From JAAZMA01 sp036720245 (GTDB lineage: Bacteria > Bacillota > Clostridia > Tissierellales > Tepidimicrobiaceae), in assembly GCA_036720245.1 (NCBI GenBank), contig DAIMNI010000094.1:1-5958 (forward strand): a stretch of 5,958 nucleotides of DNA, in the 5' to 3' direction. This document shows, piece after piece, positions 1 to 5,915 of the stretch; positions within the stretch are counted from its first letter, which is position 1, and every line of letters begins with the position of its first letter. Made by a program: the position numbers and the translations under genes. Under the pieces are notes generated by a model. The model saw only the letters and a program-made list of their open reading frames with translations, did not search any database and was not told where the DNA came from.

Positions 1-439
1 CATAGAAAGAAAATTAAAGTTTTTTGAAGGTGAAATTTGTTATAGCACCATAGTTCCCGATGATTTGGAAATGATTAAGGAAGAAATTATAAAATCTAAG
101 GAAATGGGGGCAGAACTAATTATAGTTACAGGAGGTATGTCTGTAGATCCTGATGATCAAACTCCTAAGGCTATTAGAGATGTAGGCACAGATATAATAA
201 CTTATGGTACACCAATATTACCTGGTGCCATGCTATTATTTGGCTATTTAGACAATGTACCAATATTTGGTTTACCAGCAAATATTATCTTTGCTCCAAT
301 TACTGCCTTCGATTTAATAATTCCACGAGTATTAGCAGGGGAAAAAATAGAAAAAGAGGATATTACAAAATTGGGATATGGGGGACTTTGTTTAAATTGT
401 GAAGTATGTACTTTCCCGAATTGCCATTTTGGGAAATAA
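1..439 (+). CDS. Molybdopterin-binding (MoCF-type) protein, C-terminal part, 5'-truncated
   Basis: The frame is open from base 2 to the TAA at 437-439, so the gene begins upstream of the window; the ATG at 65 is probably internal. The visible part resembles the MoCF_biosynth fold shared by MoaB, Mog and the middle domain of MoeA. It shows a strand followed by a TGGMSVDPDD motif (bases 128-157), at the place of the TGGTG/SGGxSxG phosphate-binding loop, and later LPGAML and FGLPAN segments. Proteins of this kind in Clostridia are about 340 aa, often sit beside moeA, and are thought to bind molybdopterin during Mo/W cofactor assembly; their exact step is not settled. The protein ends in a Cys-rich tail, C-X2-C-X2-C-X4-C (bases 389-424), which could bind a metal or Fe-S cluster. 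The next gene starts 25 bases downstream, so the two are almost certainly co-transcribed. Family assignment is fairly firm; precise function is not. Confidence 0.85.
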   Translation, partial: IERKLKFFEGEICYSTIVPDDLEMIKEEIIKSKEMGAELIIVTGGMSVDPDDQTPKAIRDVGTDIITYGTPILPGAMLLFGYLDNVPIFGLPANIIFAPITAFDLIIPRVLAGEKIEKEDITKLGYGGLCLNCEVCTFPNCHFGK

Positions 440-450
440 TTAGTTCTAAG

Positions 451-457
451 AAAGGAG
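451..457 (+). promoter_or_regulatory. Ribosome binding site of moeA
   Basis: AAAGGAG lies 7 bases before the ATG at 465 and complements the 16S rRNA 3' end. It fixes the moeA start. It lies in the 25-base gap after the upstream stop codon, which leaves little room for a separate promoter and supports co-transcription. Confidence 0.8.
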
Positions 458-464
458 TTAAAAA

Positions 465-2357
465 ATGAACAAAAAACGAAATATCTATATAGATAATATA
501 GATGTAGATGAGGCCAAAGGAAATTATTATAAAAAACTAAATATAAAACCCAAGTTGGAAGAAATACCTGTATTGGAATCATTAAATAGAATTACTTATG
601 AAGCTCAATATGCCAAAATATCTTCCCCAAATTATAATGCAGCAGCCATGGATGGCATATTAGTAAAATCTAATAAGACCATAGGGGCTATTAGTACTAA
701 TCCTAAAATTTTGGAAGAAAATAAAGATTTCCTATATATTAATACTGGAAATGTAGTAAATGACCCCTATGATGCAGTGATAATGATTGAAGATGTAATA
801 GAATTGGGAGATGGAAAAGTTCAAATTTTAAAATCTGCCCATCCTTGGCAGCATATAAGACCCATAGGTGAAGATATAGTGGCTACAGAGATGATTATTC
901 CATCAAAGCATCAAATTAGACCTATAGATTTAGGAGCCCTTTTGGCAGGGGGGATTGCTAGGCTTAAAGTATATAAAAAGCCTAAAATAGGAGTATTACC
1001 TACGGGAACAGAAATTACTGAAAATATTGGGGAAATAGAAAGAGGGCAGATTACAGATTCTAATTCTAGAGTATTTGAAGCCCTTATAATAGAAAATGGG
1101 GGTATATCCAATAGATATAGTCCTATTGAGGACGATTATGAATTATTAAAAAAGGCAGTATTAAAGGGCGTAAAGGAAAACGACATTTTATTAATAGGTG
1201 CAGGTTCTTCTGCAGGAACTAAGGATTTTGTAGTTCATGTAATAGAAGAATTAGGGGAAGTAATAGTCCACGGGGTAGCTTTAAAACCTGGTAAACCTGC
1301 TATATTAGGTATTATAGATAATAAGCCCGTAATAGGCATACCTGGGTATCCAGTATCTTCTTATTTAGTATTTGAAACCTTTGTTACTCCTTTAATATTA
1401 AAATATATAGGTTTAAAAGAAGAAAAGGATTTAATGGTAAAGGCCATTAGTTCTAAGAAAATAAACTCCTCTTTAAAAAACAAGGAATTGGTAAGAGTGA
1501 ATTTAGGTTATGTAGGAGATAAATTAATAGCTACTCCACTATCTAGTGGAGCAGGGGTTACTATGTCTTTAGTTAAAGCTGATGGCATAGGCATAATTCC
1601 ACAGAATCTCGAAGGCATAGAAGCAGGGGGAGAGATGGATGTAAAACTACTAAAACCATTAAATCGAATAAAAGAAACTCTAGTATCTATAGGTAGCCAT
1701 GATATTATAATGGATATATTGGGTGATATGATGAATTTAAGCTCTGGCCATGTAGGTAGTATGGGTGGAATTCTTGCTATAAAAAGAGGGGAATGTCATA
1801 TAGCCCCAATTCATTTATTGGATTTAGAAACTGGAGAATACAATATATCCTATGTAAAAAAATATTTCCCCAATGAAAAAATGGCTATAATCAAAGGAGT
1901 TAAACGCCATCAAGGCTTTATAGTAGAAAAAGGAAATCCCTATAATATCAAGGATTTTTCGGATTTAACTAGAAAAGATATAATTTATGTAAATAGACAA
2001 AGGGGAGCAGGTACTAGAATACTTTTAGATTATTATTTAGATAAAAGCAATATAGATTCCTCTAAAATAGAAGGCTATGACAGGGAATTTACAACTCATA
2101 TGGCAGTAGCTACAGCAGTAAAAACTGGTTCTGCCACCACTGGATTAGGCATATATTCAGCAGCAATAGCCCTAGATTTAGACTTTATAAATATAGCCTT
2201 TGAAGATTATGATTTTCTAGTAGCTCAAGACTTTCTAGAAGATGAAAGAATAATTGAATTTATTAATATACTAAAATCTGAGGAATTTAAAGAAAGGGTA
2301 AATAAGCTTGGAGGATATGGGTTTGAAAATATTGGAGAGATTGTATTAATTGATTAA
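465..2357 (+). CDS. moeA: MoeA-type molybdopterin molybdotransferase fused to a PBP-like domain
   Basis: This 630-aa cytoplasmic protein combines a MoeA core with a C-terminal binding-protein-like domain; plain MoeA is about 400-410 aa. MoeA inserts molybdate (or tungstate) into adenylylated molybdopterin. Visible parts: MoeA N-domain, about 1-165, with YNAAAMDG (57-64, like the AMDG motif of E. coli MoeA) and RPIGEDI (132-138); MoCF domain, about 172-312, with GVLPTGTEI (176-184), DSNS (198-201), GAGSSAGTKD (245-254), LKPGKP (273-278) and IPGYPVSS (292-299); MoeA C-domain, about 320-398; then a PBP-like region, about 405-620, starting with SIGSHDIIMDIL and containing NRQRGAGTR (510-518). That last part resembles the LysR-substrate/PBP-like domain joined to MoeA in many clostridia and archaea. 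It has no signal peptide, so it probably binds a ligand inside the cell, perhaps the oxyanion; this is inference. A good RBS supports the start. It follows the MoCF gene by 25 bases and ends at a terminator. Confidence 0.93.
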   Translation: MNKKRNIYIDNIDVDEAKGNYYKKLNIKPKLEEIPVLESLNRITYEAQYAKISSPNYNAAAMDGILVKSNKTIGAISTNPKILEENKDFLYINTGNVVNDPYDAVIMIEDVIELGDGKVQILKSAHPWQHIRPIGEDIVATEMIIPSKHQIRPIDLGALLAGGIARLKVYKKPKIGVLPTGTEITENIGEIERGQITDSNSRVFEALIIENGGISNRYSPIEDDYELLKKAVLKGVKENDILLIGAGSSAGTKDFVVHVIEELGEVIVHGVALKPGKPAILGIIDNKPVIGIPGYPVSSYLVFETFVTPLILKYIGLKEEKDLMVKAISSKKINSSLKNKELVRVNLGYVGDKLIATPLSSGAGVTMSLVKADGIGIIPQNLEGIEAGGEMDVKLLKPLNRIKETLVSIGSHDIIMDILGDMMNLSSGHVGSMGGILAIKRGECHIAPIHLLDLETGEYNISYVKKYFPNEKMAIIKGVKRHQGFIVEKGNPYNIKDFSDLTRKDIIYVNRQRGAGTRILLDYYLDKSNIDSSKIEGYDREFTTHMAVATAVKTGSATTGLGIYSAAIALDLDFINIAFEDYDFLVAQDFLEDERIIEFINILKSEEFKERVNKLGGYGFENIGEIVLID

Positions 2358-2393
2358 GGTGGCAAAAGGACGTTTTGTTTGCCACCTTTTTTT
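2356..2393 (+). terminator. Intrinsic terminator after moeA
   Basis: GGTGGCAAA (2358-2366) pairs perfectly with TTTGCCACC (2378-2386) across an 11-base loop and is followed by seven T (2387-2393). The last two A of the moeA stop codon can pair with the first two T, giving an 11-bp stem. The stem therefore starts immediately at the stop codon. It closes the cofactor operon and separates it from pflBA. Confidence 0.92.
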
Positions 2394-2463
2394 GCCCTTT
2401 TAAGCTTAGCTATTTTTATTTTATATTTTGTTTAAAGGTCAAAATTTTTTATTTATTATAGCA

Positions 2464-2492
2464 TTGACTTATAATAAAATTTATGGTATTTT
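2464..2492 (+). promoter_or_regulatory. Possible upstream sigma-A promoter
   Basis: TTGACT (2464-2469, 5 of 6 to TTGACA) is followed after 17 bases by TATTTT (2487-2492, 4 of 6 to TATAAT). In such AT-rich DNA the weak -10 could be chance. If used, transcription would start near 2499 and pass through the Rex-like operator at 2546-2563, which could then act as a roadblock. Confidence 0.3.
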
Positions 2493-2545
2493 CTAATGTG
2501 TAATATTTTCTTATATAGGAAGTTTGTTATTTTTTTTAGCAATAT

Positions 2546-2563
2546 ATGTTAAAAATGTAACAA
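2546..2563 (+). promoter_or_regulatory. Candidate Rex operator upstream of pflBA
   Basis: The 18-base site ATGTTAA-AAAT-GTAACAA matches 12 of 14 defined positions of the Rex consensus TTGTTAA-N4-TTAACAA; the core TGTTA-N6-TAACA is a perfect inverted repeat. Rex is a repressor that senses the NADH/NAD+ ratio, leaves DNA when NADH is high, and controls fermentation genes in many Firmicutes, including pflBA in Staphylococcus. The right half-site covers the -35 box of the promoter at 2557-2585, the expected geometry for repression. The match and position are seen in the sequence; Rex binding is inferred. Confidence 0.6.
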
Positions 2564-2585
2564 TAAAAAGGGAAAGTGTTATAAA
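2557..2585 (+). promoter_or_regulatory. Probable pflBA promoter with extended -10
   Basis: GTAACA (2557-2562, 4 of 6 to TTGACA), a 17-base spacer and TATAAA (2580-2585, 5 of 6) preceded by TGT form an extended -10 promoter (TGnTATAAA). Transcription would start near 2590-2593, giving a leader of about 250 bases before pflB. The -35 lies inside the candidate Rex operator. This is the best-organised promoter in the intergenic region, although its -35 is weak. Confidence 0.5.
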
Positions 2586-2605
2586 GAAGACGGAATTGGG
2601 TTAAT

Positions 2606-2618
2606 ACAATTCAATTGT
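2606..2618. repeat. Short palindrome ACAATT-C-AATTGT
   Basis: A perfect 6-1-6 inverted repeat lies about 15-27 bases after the proposed pflBA start. CAATTC at 2607-2612 can alternatively pair with GAATTG at 2593-2598. It could be an operator or part of leader structure; no regulator is recognised, and AT-rich palindromes also arise by chance. Confidence 0.3.
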
Positions 2619-2672
2619 CAGTAAACTTAAAATTATCGCAACAATATAAAACTAGGCGTCGTGCGTGTTTTT

Positions 2673-2691
2673 TACAAATTTAGAGTTTGTA
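2673..2691. repeat. Inverted repeat TACAAA-N7-TTTGTA in pfl leader
   Basis: TACAAA (2673-2678) and TTTGTA (2686-2691) are perfect inverse complements separated by seven bases, directly after a T-run (2668-2673). It could be a weak RNA hairpin or a protein site. No regulator is recognised. Confidence 0.25.
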
Positions 2692-2707
2692 CAAGGCCAT
2701 AATTTTA

Positions 2708-2725
2708 TTGTTAAAAATATGTCAA
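2708..2725 (+). promoter_or_regulatory. Second, weaker Rex-like site with possible promoter
   Basis: TTGTTAA-AAAT-ATGTCAA has a perfect left Rex half-site (7 of 7) and a poor right one (4 of 7). It shares the 10-base word TGTTAAAAAT with the stronger operator at 2546-2563. TTGTTA here could be a -35 box, with TAGAAA (2731-2736) as a weak -10 after 17 bases, so a second Rex-influenced promoter closer to pflB is possible. AT-richness makes a chance match plausible. Confidence 0.3.
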
Positions 2726-2758
2726 ATATTTAGAAAATTTCATAGGGATTTCAGCAAT

Positions 2759-2792
2759 TAATTATCTATGAATATGTGAAGATAGATGATTA
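2759..2792 (+). other. AT-rich hairpin in the pflB leader
   Basis: Bases 2759-2769 can pair with 2782-2792 as an 11-bp stem with one G-U pair (core ATCTAT/ATAGAT) and a 12-base loop. It ends about 35 bases before the pflB ribosome site. Only one G-C pair is present, so it would be weak. It might protect the mRNA 5' region or be fortuitous. Confidence 0.3.
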
Positions 2793-2826
2793 TAACTTTT
2801 AAAAATATATTTTCAAACATAATATT

Positions 2827-2833
2827 AAGGGGG
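2827..2833 (+). promoter_or_regulatory. Ribosome binding site of pflB
   Basis: AAGGGGG ends 7 bases before the ATG at 2841. It supports this start, which also lines up with the conserved N-terminus of PflB proteins. Confidence 0.75.
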
Positions 2834-2840
2834 TCATACA

Positions 2841-5066
2841 ATGTTTAAAGAGTGGAAGGACTTTCAAGAAGGAAAATGGTGCAAGGAAATTAATGTAAGA
2901 GATTTTATTCAAAAGAATTATACTCCCTATGAGGGGGATGAAAGTTTTTTAGAAGGAGCTACTGAAAACACTACTAAGCTTTGGGATGAAGTACTTGAAC
3001 TAATGGACAAGGAAATTGAAAAGGGAATATTAGATACTGATACAAAAGTAATTTCTACTATAGTATCCCATGATGCTGGATATATCGACAAAGATTTAGA
3101 ACAAATAGTAGGGCTACAAACAGAAAAACCATTAAAAAGAGCTATCATGCCCTTTGGTGGGCTAAGAGTAGTGGAAAATTCTCTAGAATCCTATGGATAT
3201 AAATTAGATCCAGAAACTAAAAATATATTTAATTATAGAAAGACCCATAATGATGGAGTATTCGATGCCTATACAGATGAAATGAAAGCTGCAAGACATT
3301 CAGGAATAATAACAGGATTGCCAGATGCCTACGGTCGTGGAAGAATAATTGGCGACTACAGAAGAGTTGCACTTTATGGTGTAGATAGATTAATTAAGGA
3401 CAAAGAAGAACAATTTAATTCCCTAGATGTAGACTCAATGGTAGAAAACATTATAAGAGATAGAGAAGAAATAAGAGAACAAATATATGCACTAGAAGAG
3501 TTAAAAGAAATGGGAGGTTTTTATGGTTTTGATTTAAGCAAACCAGCAGCTAATTCCAAAGAAGCTGTACAATGGACATATTTTGCTTATCTTGCAGCCG
3601 TAAAGGAACAAAATGGTGCAGCTATGTCTCTAGGTAGAGTATCTAATTTCTTTGATATATATTTTGAAAGAGATTTAAAAGAAGGTAGGATAACTGAAAG
3701 TGAAATACAAGAAATAATGGATCATTTTATAATGAAACTTAGAATGGTTAGATTTTTAAGAACACCAGAATACAATGAATTATTCTCAGGAGACCCAACT
3801 TGGGTTACAGAGTCTATAGGTGGTATGGGCATAGATGGAAGACCATTAGTTACTAAGACAAGTTTCCGTTTCATCCATACATTATACAATCTAGGACCAG
3901 CACCAGAGCCAAATATAACTATATTATGGTCTCAAAGATTACCTGAAAGTTTCAAGAAATATTGTGCTAAGGTTTCCATAGATACTAGTGCCATCCAATA
4001 TGAAAATGATGATTTAATGAGAGTTGGATATGGAGACGATTATGGTATAGCTTGTTGCGTATCCGTTATGAGAATAGGAAAACAAATGCAATTTTTTGGA
4101 GCTAGAGCTAATATGGCCAAAACATTATTATATGCTATAAATGGTGGTAAAGACGAGATTTCAGGGGCACAAATAGCACCAGAATTTGCACCTGTTACAT
4201 CAGAATATCTAGAATATGATGAAGTTTGTAGAAAATTTGACTTAATGATGGATTGGCTAGCTAAAAACTATATAAATGCATTAAATATAATTCATTATAT
4301 GCATGATAAATACTGCTATGAAAGAATAGAAATGGCTTTACATGACAAGGACATTGTAAGAACTATGGCATGTGGTGTAGCAGGTTTATCCGTAGCTACA
4401 GATTCACTATCTGCTATAAAATATGCTAAGGTTAAAACCATAAGAAATGAAGATGGATTAGTAGTAGATTATGAAACAGAGGGGGATTTCCCTACTTATG
4501 GTAATAATGATGATAGAGCAGATGAAATTGCTGTAGAAATAGTAAAAAGCTTTATGAATAAACTTAGAAAACACAATACTTATAGAAATGCAATACCAAC
4601 TCAATCTATACTAACTATAACATCTAATGTAGTATATGGTAAAAAAACTGGAAATACACCAGATGGTAGAAAAGCAGGAGAACCTTTTGCACCTGGAGCA
4701 AATCCAATGCATGGTAGAGATAAAAATGGTGCCATTGCATCTTTAGCTTCTGTATCAAAATTACCATATCAACATTCAGAAGACGGTATTTCCAATACCT
4801 TCTCTATAGTACCTGATGCATTAGGTAAAGGAGATAGTGAAAAGGTAGATAATTTAGTTGGTATGCTAGATGGATATTTCTGTGATGAAGGGCATCATAT
4901 TAATGTAAATGTATTTAATAGGGAAACCCTAATAAATGCCATGGACCATCCAGAAAAATATCCTCAATTGACAATTAGAGTATCTGGATATGCAGTTAAT
5001 TTTGTAAAATTAACTAGGGAACAACAAATTGAAGTAATAAACAGAACATTCCATAAGTCCATATAG
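2841..5066 (+). CDS. pflB: Pyruvate formate-lyase (formate C-acetyltransferase)
   Basis: A complete 741-aa glycyl radical enzyme (E. coli PflB is about 760 aa). In the cytoplasm it converts pyruvate and CoA to acetyl-CoA and formate, the oxygen-sensitive anaerobic route from pyruvate. The N-terminus carries the nearly invariant block NVRDFIQKNYTPYEGDESFL (18-37), followed by VSHDAGYIDK (75-84). GLPDAYGRGRIIGDYRRV (159-176) includes a substrate-binding Arg (R174/R175 area). The active-site pair is C405-C406 within YGIACCVSVM, and FFGARANMAK (418-427) supplies the second pyruvate-binding Arg (R422). The radical site is Gly716 in TIRVSGYAVNF (711-721) near the C-terminus. Adjacent cysteines and both arginines mark a true PFL rather than a diol dehydratase, choline lyase or other relative. 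The activating enzyme follows 76 bases downstream. A Rex-like operator upstream suggests induction at high NADH. No truncation or frameshift is seen. Confidence 0.98.
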   Translation: MFKEWKDFQEGKWCKEINVRDFIQKNYTPYEGDESFLEGATENTTKLWDEVLELMDKEIEKGILDTDTKVISTIVSHDAGYIDKDLEQIVGLQTEKPLKRAIMPFGGLRVVENSLESYGYKLDPETKNIFNYRKTHNDGVFDAYTDEMKAARHSGIITGLPDAYGRGRIIGDYRRVALYGVDRLIKDKEEQFNSLDVDSMVENIIRDREEIREQIYALEELKEMGGFYGFDLSKPAANSKEAVQWTYFAYLAAVKEQNGAAMSLGRVSNFFDIYFERDLKEGRITESEIQEIMDHFIMKLRMVRFLRTPEYNELFSGDPTWVTESIGGMGIDGRPLVTKTSFRFIHTLYNLGPAPEPNITILWSQRLPESFKKYCAKVSIDTSAIQYENDDLMRVGYGDDYGIACCVSVMRIGKQMQFFGARANMAKTLLYAINGGKDEISGAQIAPEFAPVTSEYLEYDEVCRKFDLMMDWLAKNYINALNIIHYMHDKYCYERIEMALHDKDIVRTMACGVAGLSVATDSLSAIKYAKVKTIRNEDGLVVDYETEGDFPTYGNNDDRADEIAVEIVKSFMNKLRKHNTYRNAIPTQSILTITSNVVYGKKTGNTPDGRKAGEPFAPGANPMHGRDKNGAIASLASVSKLPYQHSEDGISNTFSIVPDALGKGDSEKVDNLVGMLDGYFCDEGHHINVNVFNRETLINAMDHPEKYPQLTIRVSGYAVNFVKLTREQQIEVINRTFHKSI

Positions 5067-5082
5067 TATAACTATTATATAT

Positions 5083-5118
5083 CTATGGTGCAGCGAAATT
5101 TTGCTGCACCATAGTTTT
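5083..5118 (+). terminator. Intercistronic hairpin with T-run between pflB and pflA
   Basis: CTATGGTGCAGC (5083-5094) pairs perfectly with GCTGCACCATAG (5103-5114). The 8-base loop GAAATTTT can close two more pairs, giving up to 14 bp. TTTT follows (5115-5118). It looks like an intrinsic terminator with a short T-tract, 16 bases after the pflB stop. It may act as a partial terminator, so that pflB is made in excess over the catalytic activase, or as a 3' barrier protecting pflB mRNA. No promoter for pflA is evident in the roughly 24 bases between hairpin and start. Confidence 0.75.
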
Positions 5119-5131
5119 CAATAAGGAGAAT

Positions 5132-5137
5132 GGAGGG
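5132..5137 (+). promoter_or_regulatory. Ribosome binding site of pflA
   Basis: GGAGGG lies 5 bases before the ATG at 5143. A second purine-rich match, AAGGAG (5123-5128), sits further upstream and is spaced less well. The pair fixes the pflA start and suggests efficient translation of whatever mRNA passes the hairpin. Confidence 0.75.
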
Positions 5138-5142
5138 ATATT

Positions 5143-5871
5143 ATGGAGATTGGAAAAATTCACTCTTTAGAAAGCTGTGGCACAGTAGATGGACCTGGTA
5201 TTAGATTTGTAGTATTTATGCAAGGTTGTCCTCTAAGATGTAAATATTGCCACAATCCTGATACTTGGAAAATGACAGATGGCAAGGATATGAGTGTAGA
5301 TGAAATTGTAAAAGAAGCTAAGAAATATAAATCCTATATGAAATTTTCCAAAGGTGGAATTACGCTAAGTGGTGGAGAACCCTTTATGCAGCCTAAATTT
5401 GTAGAAGAATTATTTAAAAAATGTAAGACTGAGGGGATACACACTACAATTGATACTTCTGGATATATAGAAATAGATAGTGCAAAGGAAGCTTTAGAAT
5501 ATACAGATTTAGTTTTATTAGATATAAAATCCTATAATGATAAAATCTTTAAAGGTTTAACTGGTGTATCTAATGAAAATACCTTAAATTTGGCTAAATA
5601 CTTAAAGGAGATAAATAAGCCCACTTGGATAAGATATGTATTGGTTCCAAGGATTACAGATAATATGAAAGATATAGAGAATTTAGCCAAGTTTATTTCA
5701 GATATGGATAATATAGAAAAAGTCCAAGTACTTCCTTTTCATAAATTGGGAGAATACAAATGGGAAGAGCTAGGATATAATTATGAATTAGAAAATACTC
5801 CAGTTCCTAATGAAGAGATTGTACAGAAAACTAAAGATATTTTTAATAGCTATGGATTTAATGTTGTTTAA
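5143..5871 (+). CDS. pflA: Pyruvate formate-lyase activating enzyme (radical SAM)
   Basis: A complete 242-aa radical SAM enzyme, close to the usual ~245 aa. It uses a [4Fe-4S] cluster and S-adenosylmethionine to make a 5'-deoxyadenosyl radical, which abstracts hydrogen from the PflB glycine (predicted Gly716 here). The cluster motif C-X3-C-X2-C is C29, C33 and C36 in GCPLRCKYCHNPD, the same spacing and numbering as the E. coli enzyme. Other visible elements are VDGPGIRFVVFMQG (15-28), the SAM-binding LSGGEP (75-80), DTSGY (104-108), LLDIKS (125-130), the YVLVPRITDN segment and, near the C-terminus, LPFHKLGEYKWEELG, typical of PFL activases. There is no extra ferredoxin domain, in contrast to the longer activases of glycerol or hydroxyphenylacetate glycyl radical enzymes. 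Adjacency to pflB confirms the partner. It lies behind an intercistronic hairpin and is followed by a strong terminator. Confidence 0.97.
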   Translation: MEIGKIHSLESCGTVDGPGIRFVVFMQGCPLRCKYCHNPDTWKMTDGKDMSVDEIVKEAKKYKSYMKFSKGGITLSGGEPFMQPKFVEELFKKCKTEGIHTTIDTSGYIEIDSAKEALEYTDLVLLDIKSYNDKIFKGLTGVSNENTLNLAKYLKEINKPTWIRYVLVPRITDNMKDIENLAKFISDMDNIEKVQVLPFHKLGEYKWEELGYNYELENTPVPNEEIVQKTKDIFNSYGFNVV

Positions 5872-5878
5872 GGAAAGA

Positions 5879-5912
5879 AGGCAGTATGGTGACAGTTTAC
5901 CATACTGCTTTT
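5879..5912 (+). terminator. Intrinsic terminator of the pflBA operon
   Basis: GCAGTATGGT (5881-5890) pairs perfectly with ACCATACTGC (5899-5908). The loop can close a further G-U and A-U pair, leaving a CAGT tetraloop. Four T follow (5909-5912). It lies 9 bases after the pflA stop. The normal T-tract appears cut short: TTTT is followed by CTG and then the intron-like start at 5916, consistent with insertion into the terminator tail. Confidence 0.9.
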
Positions 5913-5915
5913 CTG

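Larger units (their letters stand above)
2394..2840. other. Long AT-rich noncoding control region upstream of pflB
   Basis: About 450 bases without a credible gene on either strand; the frames are short and lack ribosome sites. It is dominated by A and T runs, except for a small G/C-rich patch around 2654-2667. It holds a Rex-type operator with an overlapping promoter, a weaker second Rex-like site, several inverted repeats and the pflB ribosome site, listed separately. No known riboswitch consensus was recognised; in particular there is no sign of the ZTP ('pfl') riboswitch core. Confidence 0.7.

Noticed and set aside
244..582. Antisense open frame of 112 codons
   Set aside because: It spans the end of the MoCF gene and the start of moeA on the opposite strand, has no good ribosome site or recognisable domain, and is a by-product of the coding strand.
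911..1111. Antisense open frame of 66 codons inside moeA
   Set aside because: It lies fully inside a well-supported gene and its protein has no recognised features.
2455..2463. Minus-strand extended -10 (TGCTATAAT on the reverse strand)
   Set aside because: There is no fitting -35 box and no minus-strand gene ahead of it; transcription would run straight towards the moeA terminator region.
2725..2739. CodY-box-like sequence AATATTTAGAAAATT (13 of 15 to AATTTTCWGAAAATT)
   Set aside because: The match is good, but the consensus is nearly all A/T and chance matches are frequent in such DNA; nothing else links CodY to this operon. Keep as a low-priority candidate only.
2586..2840. Possible ZTP ('pfl' motif) riboswitch upstream of pflB
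   Set aside because: I looked for the conserved core of the ZTP riboswitch, including its CCGCCUGGGC segment, and found no match; the leader is far too AT-rich.
2927..3148. Antisense open frame of 73 codons inside pflB
   Set aside because: The Ser/Ile-rich product is the typical reverse-strand shadow of the pflB coding sequence.
2841..5066. Alternative identity of the glycyl radical enzyme (diol dehydratase, choline lyase, ketobutyrate-specific lyase)
   Set aside because: Paired cysteines C405-C406, the pyruvate-binding arginines and near-identity of conserved blocks to E. coli PflB, plus a short pflA-type activase, favour true PFL. A share of 2-ketobutyrate activity cannot be excluded.
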